Program-made: the position numbers and the translations under genes | The notes under the pieces: model-generated | Database searches by the model: none | Seen by the model: only the letters and a program-made list of their open reading frames with translations | What the model was told of the DNA's origin: nothing | Source of the DNA: Notolepis coatsorum | Taxonomy: Eukaryota; Chordata; Actinopteri; Aulopiformes; Paralepididae | Assembly: GCA_963971535.1 (NCBI GenBank) | Contig: OZ020589.1 | Location: 81,537,184 to 81,601,183 of the forward strand | DNA length: 64,000 nucleotides | Direction of reading: 5' to 3' | Part shown: one piece after another, positions 35,812-47,511 of the stretch | How the letters are laid out: the number at the start of each line of letters is the position of its first letter | Numbering within the stretch: the stretch's first letter is position 1

Positions 35812-36437
35812 TTAAAGGATAACTCCACTATTTTGGGAAATTAGCTTATTTAACATCTTCCCTGGAGTTAGACAAGAAGATGCATACCTTTTTTGTCTCT
35901 GTGCGTGCATTTTAGCTTTGGGAATAGATGCTCCGTTAGCATAGCTTAGCTTCATCACTGGAAGTGAGGCAGGACAGTAGCCTTACAGTGCCTTACAGTG
36001 TATTGCAAGGTCTGACATTGACCAAACTTGATATGCATGACCTTGGTGGGCTCTAGGTCAACTCCTGAAAAGGGGGTCAATGTCAGACTTTGCAATCAAA
36101 AGTTAGGGGGCTAATAACCCTTGCCATAATTTCAGTGCGCCCCTAACTTTTGATTGCAAGGTCTGACATTGACCCCCTTTTCAGGAGTTGACCTAGAGCC
36201 CACCAAGGTCATGCATATCAAGTTTGGTCAATGTCAGACCTTGCAATACACTGTAAGGCACTGTAAGGCTACTGTCCTGCCTCACTTCCAGTGATGAAGC
36301 TAAGCTATGCTAACGGAGCATCTATTCCCAAAGCTAAAATGCACGCACAGAGACAAAAAAGGTATGCATCTTCTTGTCTAACTCCAGGGAAGATGTTAAA
36401 TAAGCTAATTTCCCAAAATAGTGGAGTTATCCTTTAA
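35812..36437. mobile_element. TTAA-flanked near-perfect palindrome (fold-back MITE)
   Basis: The two halves are reverse complements for nearly 300 bp each, from TTAAAGGATAACTCCACTAT at the left to its complement at the right. I see perhaps one or two mismatches (for example GACTTTGC against GACCTTGC). A loop of about 30 bp (around 36105-36140) separates them. TTAA at 35812-35815 and 36434-36437 is the likely duplicated target. It interrupts the 3' UTR of the plus-strand L1, which resumes with GTTATTGTCTTGG. Confidence 0.93.
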
Positions 36438-36554
36438 GTTATTGTCTTGGGAAGTCTTTTTATGTATTATTATTGTATTGTTTGTGATATACGTTTTGTT
36501 TCATGTTGGAGAAAAAAAAAGAAAGAAAAAGAAAATATTTGATAAAAAAAAACG

Positions 36555-36686
36555 AGTAAATTTTTTAAACCATGAACTTTAGTTCACAATTTTTTATTAT
36601 GAATTATGAACTGAACTAGTTCATTTTCAAATTTGTGAACTGTGAACTGAACTAGTTCATGTAGAAAGTGAACTTTCCAAACACTG
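36555..36686. mobile_element. Terminal remnant of a CAGTGTTTGG-type hAT element
   Basis: Reverse-complemented, the end reads CAGTGTTTGGAAAGTTCAC and is followed by repeated GAACTAGTTCA blocks. This is a hAT-style terminus with subterminal repeats. The opposite end was not found. Confidence 0.5.
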
Positions 36687-36912
36687 CCAATCAGGCACGT
36701 GCATACATAGGGGTGAAGGGGTGCCCGGGCACCTGCCTTTTTCATTTCTCATTAGAAAGTGCCCTTTTTATGCCACCCTCTTTTCTTTTTTTTCTTTTTT
36801 TTTACTGTTGCACATATATATATACTGCCCTGCCCTTCCAAATGAAAGATGTCACGATAGAATCTAAATATTAGGTAAAGAAAGAGAGAGAAATGCCACC
36901 CCTCTCGTAAAT

Positions 36913-36943
36913 AATAGGTCCTTCCAGCCTGGAAGGACCTATT
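36913..36943. repeat. Perfect 15 bp hairpin
   Basis: Arm AATAGGTCCTTCCAG, one spacer base, then the exact reverse complement. There is no T-run, so it is not a typical terminator; it may be a subterminal palindrome of the surrounding element. Confidence 0.85.
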
Positions 36944-37247
36944 ACGCATAGGCATAGCACGTGGGTGGGTGATGATCAATGAGACATGTAAACCGCGCAG
37001 GGCCAGCAGTGCACTGAACAGGAAATTGATATCCAGCTGTTGTTGAGCTCACAGTGCCCTCACACTCGAGTCGAGACCTCTTTTTTTACAGTTACTATTT
37101 CAACTAAAACAAAGCAAGAGTACACATCAGGTAAGGTATTTGCCCAACAAAATAAAATGTTGGGTTTGCAGTGCACTGTATATTTTCGTGAAACACGTCG
37201 CCAGCCCCTCCCTGTCTGCTGCTGCTAGTGCAGGAAAATCACGCAGC

Positions 37248-37357
<110 letters not shown>

Positions 37358-37358
37358 A

Positions 37359-37910
37359 CAGCTGTTGGTCTGGAGCGCATATTGTGTTATTAAAGGGACA
37401 CTATGTAGTTTTGGTGACATCTAGTGGTGAAAATTACATTTCATACTTGGTGCTAGGGCTGGGCGATATATTTGTATGTCTCTAAATGTTTTGATGAATT
37501 GAAAATGGAGGACCCTTATGTATGTCTTTTTCTGGTCTTCATCCTCCTGTACTGTATTGTACCCATTTTGCAATCTGTTAATAAAGTTCTCATTCATTCA
37601 TTCTGACGGAAAACAGAATAATTTTGATTGACAGTCGAGTCTGCCAATTACGTCACACGGCTTGCACCCGCCCTGCTGTTCTTAGCACCAATCGGCAAGC
37701 TCTATTAGTTTTTGACTTGTGAATGTCCTGTGTTGTTTGACAACAACAAAGCTACAGTGCTAACAATAAGCTATTTGGCTGGATGCAGTCTGGAGGACAG
37801 TGGATATACATCAAGACAACAGTCGGTGACTGTGGGACAGTGGACATAATACTTCATCAAGCCCTCCTGACCTGGACCACGTTTCAACTAAACAAGGTAG
37901 TTAATTAATG

Positions 37911-37967
<57 letters not shown>

Positions 37968-38533
37968 CCGCAGCTGTTGGTCTGGAGCGCATATTGTGTT
38001 ATTAAAGGGACACTATGTAGTTTTGGTGACATCTAGTGGTGAAAATTACATTTCATACTTGGTGCTAGGGCTGGGCGATATATTTGTATGTCTCTAAATG
38101 TTTTGATGAATTGAAAATGGAGGACCCTTATGTAAAAAATCCGAAAGTCTTTTTCTGGTCTTCATCCTCCTGTACTGTATTGTACCCATTCTGCAATCTG
38201 TTAATAAAGTTCTCATTCATTCATTCTGACGGAAAACAGAATAATTTTGATTGACAGTCGAGTCTGCCAATTACGTCACACGGCTTGCACCCGCCCTGCT
38301 GTTCTTAGCACCAATCGGCAAGCTCTATTAGTTTTTGACTTGTGAATGTCCTGTGTTGTTTGACAACAACAAAGCTACAGTGCTAACAATAAGCTATTTG
38401 GCTGGATGCAGTCTGGAGGACAATGGATATACATCAAGACAACAGTCGGTGACTGTGGGACAGTGGACATAATACTTCATCAAGCCCTCCTGACCTGGAC
38501 CACGTTTCAACTAAACAAGGTAGTTAATTAATG

Positions 38534-38590
<57 letters not shown>

Positions 38591-38670
38591 CCGCAGCTGT
38601 TGGTCTGGAGCGCATATTGTGTTATTAAAGGGACACTATGTAGTTTTGGTGACATCTATCGGTGAAACTG
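37359..38670. repeat. ~612 bp tandem duplication, 2.1 copies
   Basis: CAGCTGTTGGTCTGGAGCGC starts each unit, at about 37359, 37971 and 38594. Units 1 and 2 are nearly identical over their whole length, differing mainly by a ~9 bp indel near AAAATCCGAAAG. Unit 3 stops after about 75 bp. Each unit ends in a CT microsatellite. Confidence 0.93.
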
Positions 38671-38803
38671 AATGTACCATGATAGACTTGTATTAACCCC
38701 AAAAATCGCGCTCGCGCGCTCGCATTACATTTAATAATTAATGCCCTTTTATGATTTCGGGCACCTGCCTTTCTAAAGTCCTGTGCACGTCCCTGCTGCC
38801 AAT

Positions 38804-39757
<954 letters not shown>

Positions 39758-39922
39758 TCATGTATGTGTAGGGATGGGAATTGATCAGATTTTATCGATA
39801 CGATTCCATTATCGATTCCTGATACATTTATAATTTAAATAAATTATTTGGAAATGCAACAGAACTAAGCTGGTTAGAATAACAACATGCAACTTGACAT
39901 TTCTGATTTACTATACACTTAA

Positions 39923-41777
39923 CCTCTTAAGCCTGGAGCCCTATTTTCTGAAAATTCGCCTAAAATACATACCTAAGTAGATGGAATATTGCTCCACTTC
40001 TACAAGGTACATTTGCATATTCTTGGTATCTAGGGACATCTATGAACCTCAGTGAATGTATTCCCAGTGTCAGACATATTGTGTCTATTAATAGGCTTTC
40101 TTAAATTGTGATGAAACAAAGGAGAATATGAATTATGATTTTTTTTTGCATCTTTGACAGTGAATAACAAACACCATGCTAAAAATCACCAGACATGAAA
40201 AGCTACCACTGATCTCATTCAGTACCTTCTTAAGATCACGTGTACAAAAAAATCTAAGGAAATGAATAAAGGGAAGATGATTAAACAGAAGGTTTTGTAG
40301 ATACAGTACTGAATTATCCCATCCGGACCAATGCTATTTGAAATATTATTATAGAGTATAGAATAGGAGGCTTATAAATTACCTTATTATAGCCAATTTG
40401 CACATTTATGGATTGTGCCAAATCTTATCTTTCAAATGCCCAAGTTCAATTTGGATTTAGTATCACCAGGCGTACATAAGAACAGATAATGAAATCTACT
40501 GTATGTACAGTAGCTTTAAAAATGTTGCCAGGGTGCCAACATTTTTTAACTAATTTCAAATCTGATTGTTGCTACATGCTATAAATAGGGGAGACAAACT
40601 AACTGCGCTCCCATATGCCAATAATGTAATTTTTTGTGGTTTATTATCCCGAGTAATAAGATATATTAAAGAAATTCATACAGAAGTAATTAGCTTGAAG
40701 CCCCATACAGGCCTTTGGGAAGTGTCGTTTAGAAAAATCCCAACGCTCATCGAAAGCTCTCATTGTCCTCTTCAAAATTACGTAAAATTCCAGACGATTT
40801 TTTTTCTCCAAAATGGTCGACTTTCGCGACCAAAACAATTCTGATGTCACGAGACCGCCGCCATCTTGGTATGGTGGAAAACAAACGGATTTCTACGATC
40901 AAATGTATGCGTTGAGCTCCGGTTTTATTACATATTTTATCACATTCTTGTTCATTCCTTTTCATATAATTAGTTTTGAAAATATTGAGGCCAACATGGC
41001 ATTTCACTATTTCGAAAGCCTTTCTGGTGATTCTAAGGCGGAAAAAAAGGCATGTAGGCTACTTGAAGAGAATGGAGTAACGTTATATGGTGAAGTAGCT
41101 AGCAGCTAACATTTCTCTGCTGTTTACAGCCTCACAGCCAATATAACTTAATTTACGATATACATATTTGTTCCTTATTCTCACCTGTTATGAAATGGGT
41201 AGAGCAGACATACGTATGATTTGACTTGGGGGCCAGGGTCTGCTTTGATCGACTCTCCCGTCTGAGTCTACATGTGCTCTCTTGATAGCCGCCAGCTATC
41301 CGTGATGCCTCAACTGGTATTATATAAAACGTTCGATTTGGATTTTTGATGATGTTATTACTAGTACAAAGCGTAACACAGCAGCTCTTTGGCATTGTGA
41401 TGCACTGAAGAAAATTACCCTTGATTGTGTTTAATTTGCCGCTTTTCCGATCCGTTTCTGCATTAAATGAACCATACACAATGTACCCGGGGTGCATGTT
41501 TCCCCCACACCGCAGTTGCCTAGCAACAACAGACAGGAAGTTGACTTTGAGAATAGAAAAACGAAAACGAAAATCTATCTAATAACACTTTAACCTATTG
41601 GTAAACTAATGTATTGATGATAATATACATTATAACTACTGTTATGACATGGTTATGATGTTTTTACTTGAATACGTTTGAAAAATAAAACGATACTTTT
41701 GTCAGACAGTCTAGACAGATTGATTTATGACGTGATGTTATTTGCGGTCCGGCCCCGGATCGCATAGGTGGAAGAGG
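39923..41777. mobile_element. TTAA element with THAP exon (Kolobok-like)
   Basis: TTAA at 39919-39922 is followed by CCTCTTAAGCC, and GGAAGAGG is followed by TTAA at 41778-41781, so the ends are short inverted repeats beginning CCTCTT. A broken THAP-type zinc finger lies inside on the minus strand. TTAA duplication with a THAP-domain transposase is the known combination of the Kolobok superfamily. The catalytic part is absent, so the element is internally deleted. Confidence 0.72.
41186..41395 (-). pseudogene. THAP zinc-finger exon of a transposase, broken
   Basis: Begins MPKSCCVTLCTSN, the usual THAP start with the first two Cys, and continues NPNRTFYIIP. It ends TYVCSTHFITG with the C-x2-H pair. 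Between these the frame is displaced: another frame reads a family-like LAAIKRA preceded by TAG where THAP domains carry Trp, so two compensating shifts and a Trp-to-stop change are likely. Straight after the domain, ACAG/GTGAGA looks like a 5' splice site, as expected for a first coding exon. THAP domains bind DNA in P-element and Kolobok transposases. No catalytic exon is visible nearby. Confidence 0.72.
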
Positions 41778-41781
41778 TTAA

Positions 41782-42797
41782 ATAAAATAATGTATTTGAG
41801 ATTCTCTTAAACTAATTGAACTGTAGTTGCATTCAACAGGTCGTTATTGCAAAAGAGAATTTGTTATCATAAATAAATAAAGGTTAAAAATTAAAACATA
41901 ACTGACACATAAGTAGGAAAGCAATTCACCTACCGAAATTCCGAGGCTTCTACCGTGGCATAAGGGTGCAAACCTTTCACCTGTGGTGATTAGACACAAT
42001 GCACATACGAAACTGTTGTTGGGAATATTGGTGTTATGGATTGGTGTTGGCGGAGGACCCAAACGCAGAACAGGACGAGGAGAAGGCAGTAGGCAATCGA
42101 GACGCGGAGCCAGGGGTGAAGTAAAAAAATATAGCTTTACTTTAAAGGAGCAACAAAACAAGGACTCTCCAAAAATGAGAGCACAGCAAATGCTGGCAGA
42201 GAGCAAAGGTACAAAACATAACAGAAAACCACAGCAGAGCTGGTAGGGGAAAGAGACTAACTGTACACGAAAACAAAGAAGGTAACACAAACTGAAAACT
42301 AGACTTACTGACATAGGAACGAATAACAGAGCAAGGACGAGGGTAACAGCAAGGACAGGATAATCAGGAAAACATGAACATCAACAATGAACCGACAATG
42401 GGGTACAGGAAACACACAGCAGATATAGAGGGAACAATTAACACATGAGACACAGCAGGGCAATCAGCAAACGAGACACACATGGGGGCAGGAACAGACT
42501 GAACACACTGGGGTAAGGACTAAAGATAACACAAGGCCAAACACACTGGGGAACACACTAAAAAAACAGAATAACTTAACAAAAGCACGGGAGCACAGAG
42601 GGTAACAAATACAGCGGAAGGGTTAACACTAAGGGGAGAAAACACATAAATACAGATATCTTGATGATGTGCAAGTGAAGGAGGAGTAGTGCCAATAAAT
42701 GTCCAGCAGGGGGAGGTGGATAACAGATGGAAGGAGACAGGGGGGACTTGGCCATGGATGAAAGGGGAATGTGAGTGCAGTCTTTGGATGGGGGGAG
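41782..42797. other. Repeat-like sequence of unresolved type
   Basis: From about 42025 the sequence is purine- and AC-rich (GTGTTGGCGGAGGACCCAAA onwards, many AACACA and GGGAACA blocks). It resembles a common fish repeat whose class I cannot fix. No coding frame is supported. It is cut by gypsy copy A at 42798. Confidence 0.4.
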
Positions 42798-42839
42798 TGT
42801 TATGTTGTACGTACGTAGTATTTTGTATGTAGGTAGAGG

Positions 42840-43509
42840 TAGAGCCATATGAAATCCGTTTTATTTTTTTCCAAATTCCATTTAATTTTTTCCCAAATTC
42901 CGTTTTTTCCGTTTTAATATTTCAGAATTCTGTATTTTGCTTTGTACGCTCATTTTACCATCAGAAATAGTGTCTAATAAGTGGGAATTAATAAATGTCC
43001 ACAATTTAATAAGATATAACAGTCCATTTAATAGGGCTGTCTTAAATACTTCGAAGCTTCGCATGGGATTCGAATATGAAAATAAAATTGTATTATTAAA
43101 AAATATAAAAATATAAATGATATATATATATTTTTTTGCAAAATCAACTCTGCCTCTCTTTGTTAACTACAACAAGCAATGCTGTCTGTTTTTTAAGATG
43201 AGGTCGGACTCGGCACTGACATATTTGTGTTCATTGTGCTGCTTTTATAAAGCCTCAAATGACGGCTTACAATATTTCATGAAAGCAAAGTGTTTTGTTT
43301 GTCTAAGATTTAAAAAGGTTTAAACTTTACAGCACTGACAAAGTTGAACAAAGTGCTGTACAAGTCCCACAACATTAAAAAAAAATATATATATATATAT
43401 TATATATATATATATATTTTTTTTAATTATTTACAGTTGATTCCATTTTTATTGCTCAATTCCGCGATTCCGTCCGCGATTCCGTGATCGCGGATTTCAT
43501 ATGGCTCTA
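42840..43509. mobile_element. TIR element, 670 bp, probably hAT-type MITE
   Basis: TAGAGCCATATGAAATCCG opens it and the exact reverse complement closes it. GTAGAGG duplicates at 42833-42839 and 43510-43516 (7 bp, or 8 bp with one mismatch). The interior contains a ~50 bp A/T-only block (43379-43430) and the GCGATTCCGTCCGCGATTCC repeat. There is no coding frame. Confidence 0.85.
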
Positions 43510-43520
43510 GTAGAGGTGTA

Positions 43521-43740
43521 ATAATAATAATAATAATACATCTATTTTATATAGCGCTTTTCCAGGTGCTCAAAGACGCTTCACATGGGCAGGAGAGACA
43601 AATTATGGCAAAACAGAACAAAAATAATACATGACAAAATAAAATAAAACCGACAGAATTAGAGGTCAAAAGCAAGATTGAAAAGGTGGGTTTTGAGGGC
43701 TGATTTAAAAGATGTCAGGGTGTTTGCATCACGGATATGT
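43521..43740 (-). mobile_element. Short non-LTR retroposon tail with (TAA)n
   Basis: A TAA-repeat start followed by TTTTATATAGCGCTTTTCC and CTCAAAGACGCTTCACATGG, a very common fish LINE/SINE 3' end read in reverse. AGGTGTA flanks it (43514-43520 and 43741-43747). Confidence 0.7.
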
Positions 43741-44097
43741 AGGTGTAGTAATAAGACTCCGGATACAGGATTACTCTTTAGTCTTTTAGTCAAGCATAGC
43801 AGGTTAGGTTACAACATGGTACACTCTGTTCTATTATCATTCTGCGTGTACTCTTCTTCTGCACGTATCATCATACAGCATCGTGTACTCTTCTTCTGCA
43901 CTTCAGCTGTAGGCATAACAGGGCATTGTATTAACTGCGCCCCATAGTGGAGACTCTTGGGAGTACAGGTACAACATGTAATGTGAGGACACAGCATCTC
44001 CCTTCTCTGTGGAAAGAATGTTACTTGCTACTCAGCATTATGCAAATTTAGAACTTTTGCTTTTTCACTTTCTTAAGTAAACTGAACCAACAGTCAG

Positions 44098-45325
44098 TGT
44101 GCTGAAGGGTCTGCAATTAGGTAAAATTAGACCTAAGATAATCCCCCTTTAAGTTCACCAACCTGTTTAATATGTGGGAGTTAGGTTATTATTATTTACC
44201 ACATAATGTTTACTGTCTGCCTACTGCTGGCATCTCAGGTTATATGACAGTGCTGCCATCTAGTGGGCCAGAGGTGGTAGTGTTCCAGCGTAAGTGCGTC
44301 ACTTCCTCTAGGAGCTTGAACTGACGTTGAACTTGCCCGGACTTGTTTAGAGAACAGACATGCATCCAGCGTTGCTCTCGTTAACGTTATAGTTTGACGG
44401 TGACCAAGGATGTAAAGTTGCTTACCAAGCGGACATTATACCACCAAGAGAGAGTGAGTTTTTAGTACCCAGCTAATTCGATGTTTAGTAAACGTCTGGG
44501 ATTAGCACATTACAGCGGACTATAGTATTTCCCATTTATCGTTAACAGTTAGCCGAAGCTAGCTAGCTCGGTGCTAATACCTAAAGTAGCTTCAGCTCAT
44601 GCTTTGATAGCTGCTCTATACTGGACATATCAGTCGATATATAGCACAGACCAGAGGACATTTAGATAGGGTCTGTGTCGAAGGGATGCTGTAAAAGGAC
44701 ACAACTAGTCCTATGTAGTAGCCACTAGCAGTAGCCTGTGGTACAGAGGGGACCAGCGTGTCTGCAGCAGCTGTCGGCGTGCGCCGTGCAGCACCACGGA
44801 GCGGAGCGAGACACTCGGATCCACCACAGCGGAGCATCTGGTCTGCAGGAGCAGACTGGTGGCGCCTATCGGACCGGGCAGCGTCTTCCCGCCCTCATCA
44901 CCACGCAGCGGTCTACTACTCCCCGTTACAGAACCCATCCGGGTTCTTTCTCACCCCCAGGATTATTAACTCTCTCCACCTCTCTCATACTGCAGAGGGA
45001 ATTGTTCCTCTGACACAGTGGTAACAGCGGCAACGTTTGGCCAGAACACTTTAATAGAACTATTTGGGCGCCCATCTAAATTTAGTGATAGTATTTAATT
45101 AGGCTTGTGTAACGTGATAACAATATTTGTATGTATCTTTTTCCCCCTTTTTTGCTTATATAAATGGCATTATGATTCAAACAGTTTCCTCGCTCTTTCT
45201 AGTTTAGGTGACTCCATTTTAAGTTATTCACTCAGTTGTGTATTTGGTACAATTAGTTTAAGAGTTAAGGCATCCTACCACACCCCCTAAGGTGACAATT
45301 ATATACAGTCCTCTAAGCTCCCGCA
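44098..45325. mobile_element. Solo-LTR-like insertion, 1228 bp
   Basis: Comparison with copy B shows foreign sequence between matching 3' UTR flanks. It begins TGTGCTGAAGGG and ends CTCCCGCA (TG...CA). CAGTCAG is duplicated at 44091-44097 and 45326-45332, extendable to 9 bp, which is long for an LTR. There are no inverted termini. A TTATATAAATGG box lies near 45158. Family unknown. Confidence 0.6.
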
Positions 45326-45445
45326 CAGTCAGTATCATAAAACGTGTAACTCAAGGTAATCATTAAACAAAGGGAGCACAGGTTATTCAATCATTATCAA
45401 GATATAAATTATATATGCTCAACCAATATTACTCTTAGTTCTCAC

Positions 45446-47105
45446 TCAGTGTGCAACAAAGTCCTGATGCCAACTAGGCTTGTTTCTTGCATGCGACTGT
45501 GCTGGAGTGTGACCGCTGAGCGCTGTCAGGGCAGGAGGGATCCCTAAGTCATGCTCATCTGGAGTGTTCGAAGTGTGAGCCAGACGGGATGCATTCCATT
45601 TCTTTCCATCACTGAGCAGAAAGGTGCTTTTGCCAATCTTCTTTTTCACTGTCATTGGTGCACTGTATCTCGGGTGTGCTTTGGGGACGTGATGTGGTGT
45701 TCTAATCCTGACTCTCTCCCCCTCCCGAAAAACAGGTGCACGAGCGCCACACTTAGCATCTGTGTAGCGCTTCATTTTGGCTTGCTTGTTTTGGACCGTT
45801 TCTCTCACAGTCTCGTCCTGTGAACTCACAGTAGGCTGCAAGGGCAGTACGTCCAGTTTGGTGCGCATTTTACGACCGTAAAGCAGTTCAAGTGGTGAAA
45901 CGCCAGTGGTGGCGTGGGGAGTGGCTCTGTATATTTGCAGACAACCCAACACAGCCTCTTTCCACGGTTGAGACTGCTGGATCGCTGTCTGAATGCAACT
46001 CCTCAGAACACGATGGAAGTGTTCGACAGCACCATTAGTAAACTGAAATCCGATTGTGAGCAATGTCTCTTTCCTTGAGGTACTCGGCGACGGCTGCTGA
46101 TGTGAATTGAGGTCCATTGTCTGTGACAACGCTCTCTGGGTTACCATGGCGACCGAACACAGAGCTTAGGAACTTGGTTACATCCGTAGTTGTAGCATTG
46201 TGAGAAAAGGCTACCTCTGGCCACTTAGAATAGTAGTCCGTCAGTGTGATCGTGTAACGGCAGGCTGGCACAGCTTACTCAAAGGGCCCGACTATGTCGA
46301 GGCCTAGCTTCTTCCACAGGCCGTCTGGTAGTGGAACTGGCTGTAGAGGTGCAAAATAAATCTTGGCCGTCTTGTCATTAGACTGACAAGAGACACATTT
46401 GGATATGTTGGCCTGAACCTGAGAGTCCATCTTCGGCCACCAATAGAGATCCCGCAGACGCTGCTTAGTGTGTACGACCCCCTGGTGGCTCTCGTGTGCC
46501 AGTGTGAGCAATATATGGCGTAAGGACACCGGTGCGATGAGGCGGTTGCCTCTGAGGACGTAATTGTCCTTGACTGACAGTTCCTCTCTGATCTTGAAGT
46601 ATGCAATCAGATCTTGGCTCACTGATTTCGCTGAGTGAGGCCAACCCCTGTTAATCTGACCACGCAGTGCAGTCACTTCAGGGCAGGTAGAGCAAGCAGC
46701 CCCAAACTCAGTCACCGACAGGGCACTGAGTGTAGCAGCGATGTGTGTTACTATCTCGGGCTCCACATCCATAGCAGAGTCAGTAGAAGCAGTATTAGTA
46801 GCAGCAGTAGTAGTAGCAGCAGTAGTAGTAGCAGCAGCAGTAGTAGTATCAGTAGAGACGGCATCCCTGACCGCGAAAGGCAAGCGGCGTAACTTCTGGT
46901 GGACTGGCTTAACAGTAGGGTACATTTTTACACAATGCACAAAGCCTTTTGCACAGCCAAATGCCGTAGGAGCTGTTACAGTAGTAGCCATCACAGGGGC
47001 AGCTGTAGACGGCGTAGGAGCGGAGGAGGGGAGGACAGTAGTTCCACTAATGCAGAGGTGGAGTGCAGTCAACAGGTCCATTCCCAGCAGGGGAGTTCCT
47101 TTATT
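45446..47105 (-). pseudogene. Gypsy copy A pol remnant: RT start, Thr/Ala tract, integrase
   Basis: Reads from the end of protease (LLTALHLCISGT) through KMYPTVKPVHQKLRRLPF, where an RT domain would begin, into about 25 Thr/Ala residues coded by ACT/GCT triplets (46790-46860). It then continues directly in frame with MDVEPEIV and integrase. Integrase shows HESHQG and CVSC (zinc part), GLDIVGPF with the first catalytic Asp intact, VTDNGPQF, and the region of the third residue. A TAA at 46275-46277 and a frameshift with a small deletion near 46035-46060 break it. The C-terminal SH3-like part ends at 45446. The element had no RT of its own at this junction. Confidence 0.9.
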
Positions 47106-47511
47106 AACAGATTGCAGAATGGGTACAGTACAGTACAGCTCAATACATACAATTGTTAAGGGGATGCAGACCAGAGAAAGACTTTCGTCTTGTTTACATC
47201 AGGGTCCCCCATTTTCAATTCATCATAACATATATGACATACATGACATACAGATAGACAGTACTGCTACATCTATACATTTATGACATATCAGATTTTC
47301 AAATACAGTACTGTTTGTGATACAAAAAGTGTCCAGAAAAAGAGTGTATATACATTTGATGTAGAAACTGTACATTGGGGGAGGTTGGGTGGGTGGGGTG
47401 GGGTTGGGTGGGTGGGTGGGTGCTGTACATTGGAGGTGGGGGGGGGGGCACTGTACACTGTACATTGGAATACTGACAAAGCCATACTTGGTAATTTACT
47501 GTACAACTGGG

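Larger units (their letters stand above)
14146..36549 (+). mobile_element. L1-type LINE (ORF2 only), interrupted by four insertions
   Basis: Plus-strand non-LTR element 5'-truncated just before ORF2. Its pieces are 14146-16157, 17851-18642, 27764-28250 and 35241-36549. Removing the inserts leaves about 4 kb: endonuclease, reverse transcriptase with YADD, C-terminal domain, then a 3' UTR ending in an A-rich tail near 36515-36549. Inserts: hAT (16158-17842), BEL/Pao (18643-27758), a second L1 (28251-35224), and a TTAA palindrome in the 3' UTR (35812-36437). Every insertion has a matching target duplication. No duplication for this LINE itself was found, and its start abuts the 5' end of the L2 LINE. 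Confidence 0.85.
42798..43993 (-). repeat. 3' LTR of gypsy copy A, interrupted twice
   Basis: LTR sequence occupies 42798-42839 and 43741-43993. A TIR element (42840-43509) and a LINE-like tail (43521-43740) lie between. The LTR carries an internal duplication of a GTGCAGAAGAAGAGTACAC-type block that copy B's LTRs lack. Its purine tract (GAGAAGGGAGATG) is just upstream on the minus strand. Confidence 0.9.

Noticed and set aside
40813-41109. 98-codon plus-strand frame
   Set aside because: Lies within the TTAA element opposite and near the THAP exon; no domain, and likely shadow sequence.
44738-45024. Overlapping frames in a GC-rich part of the 1.2 kb insertion
   Set aside because: Several frames are open at once because of base composition; none shows a domain.
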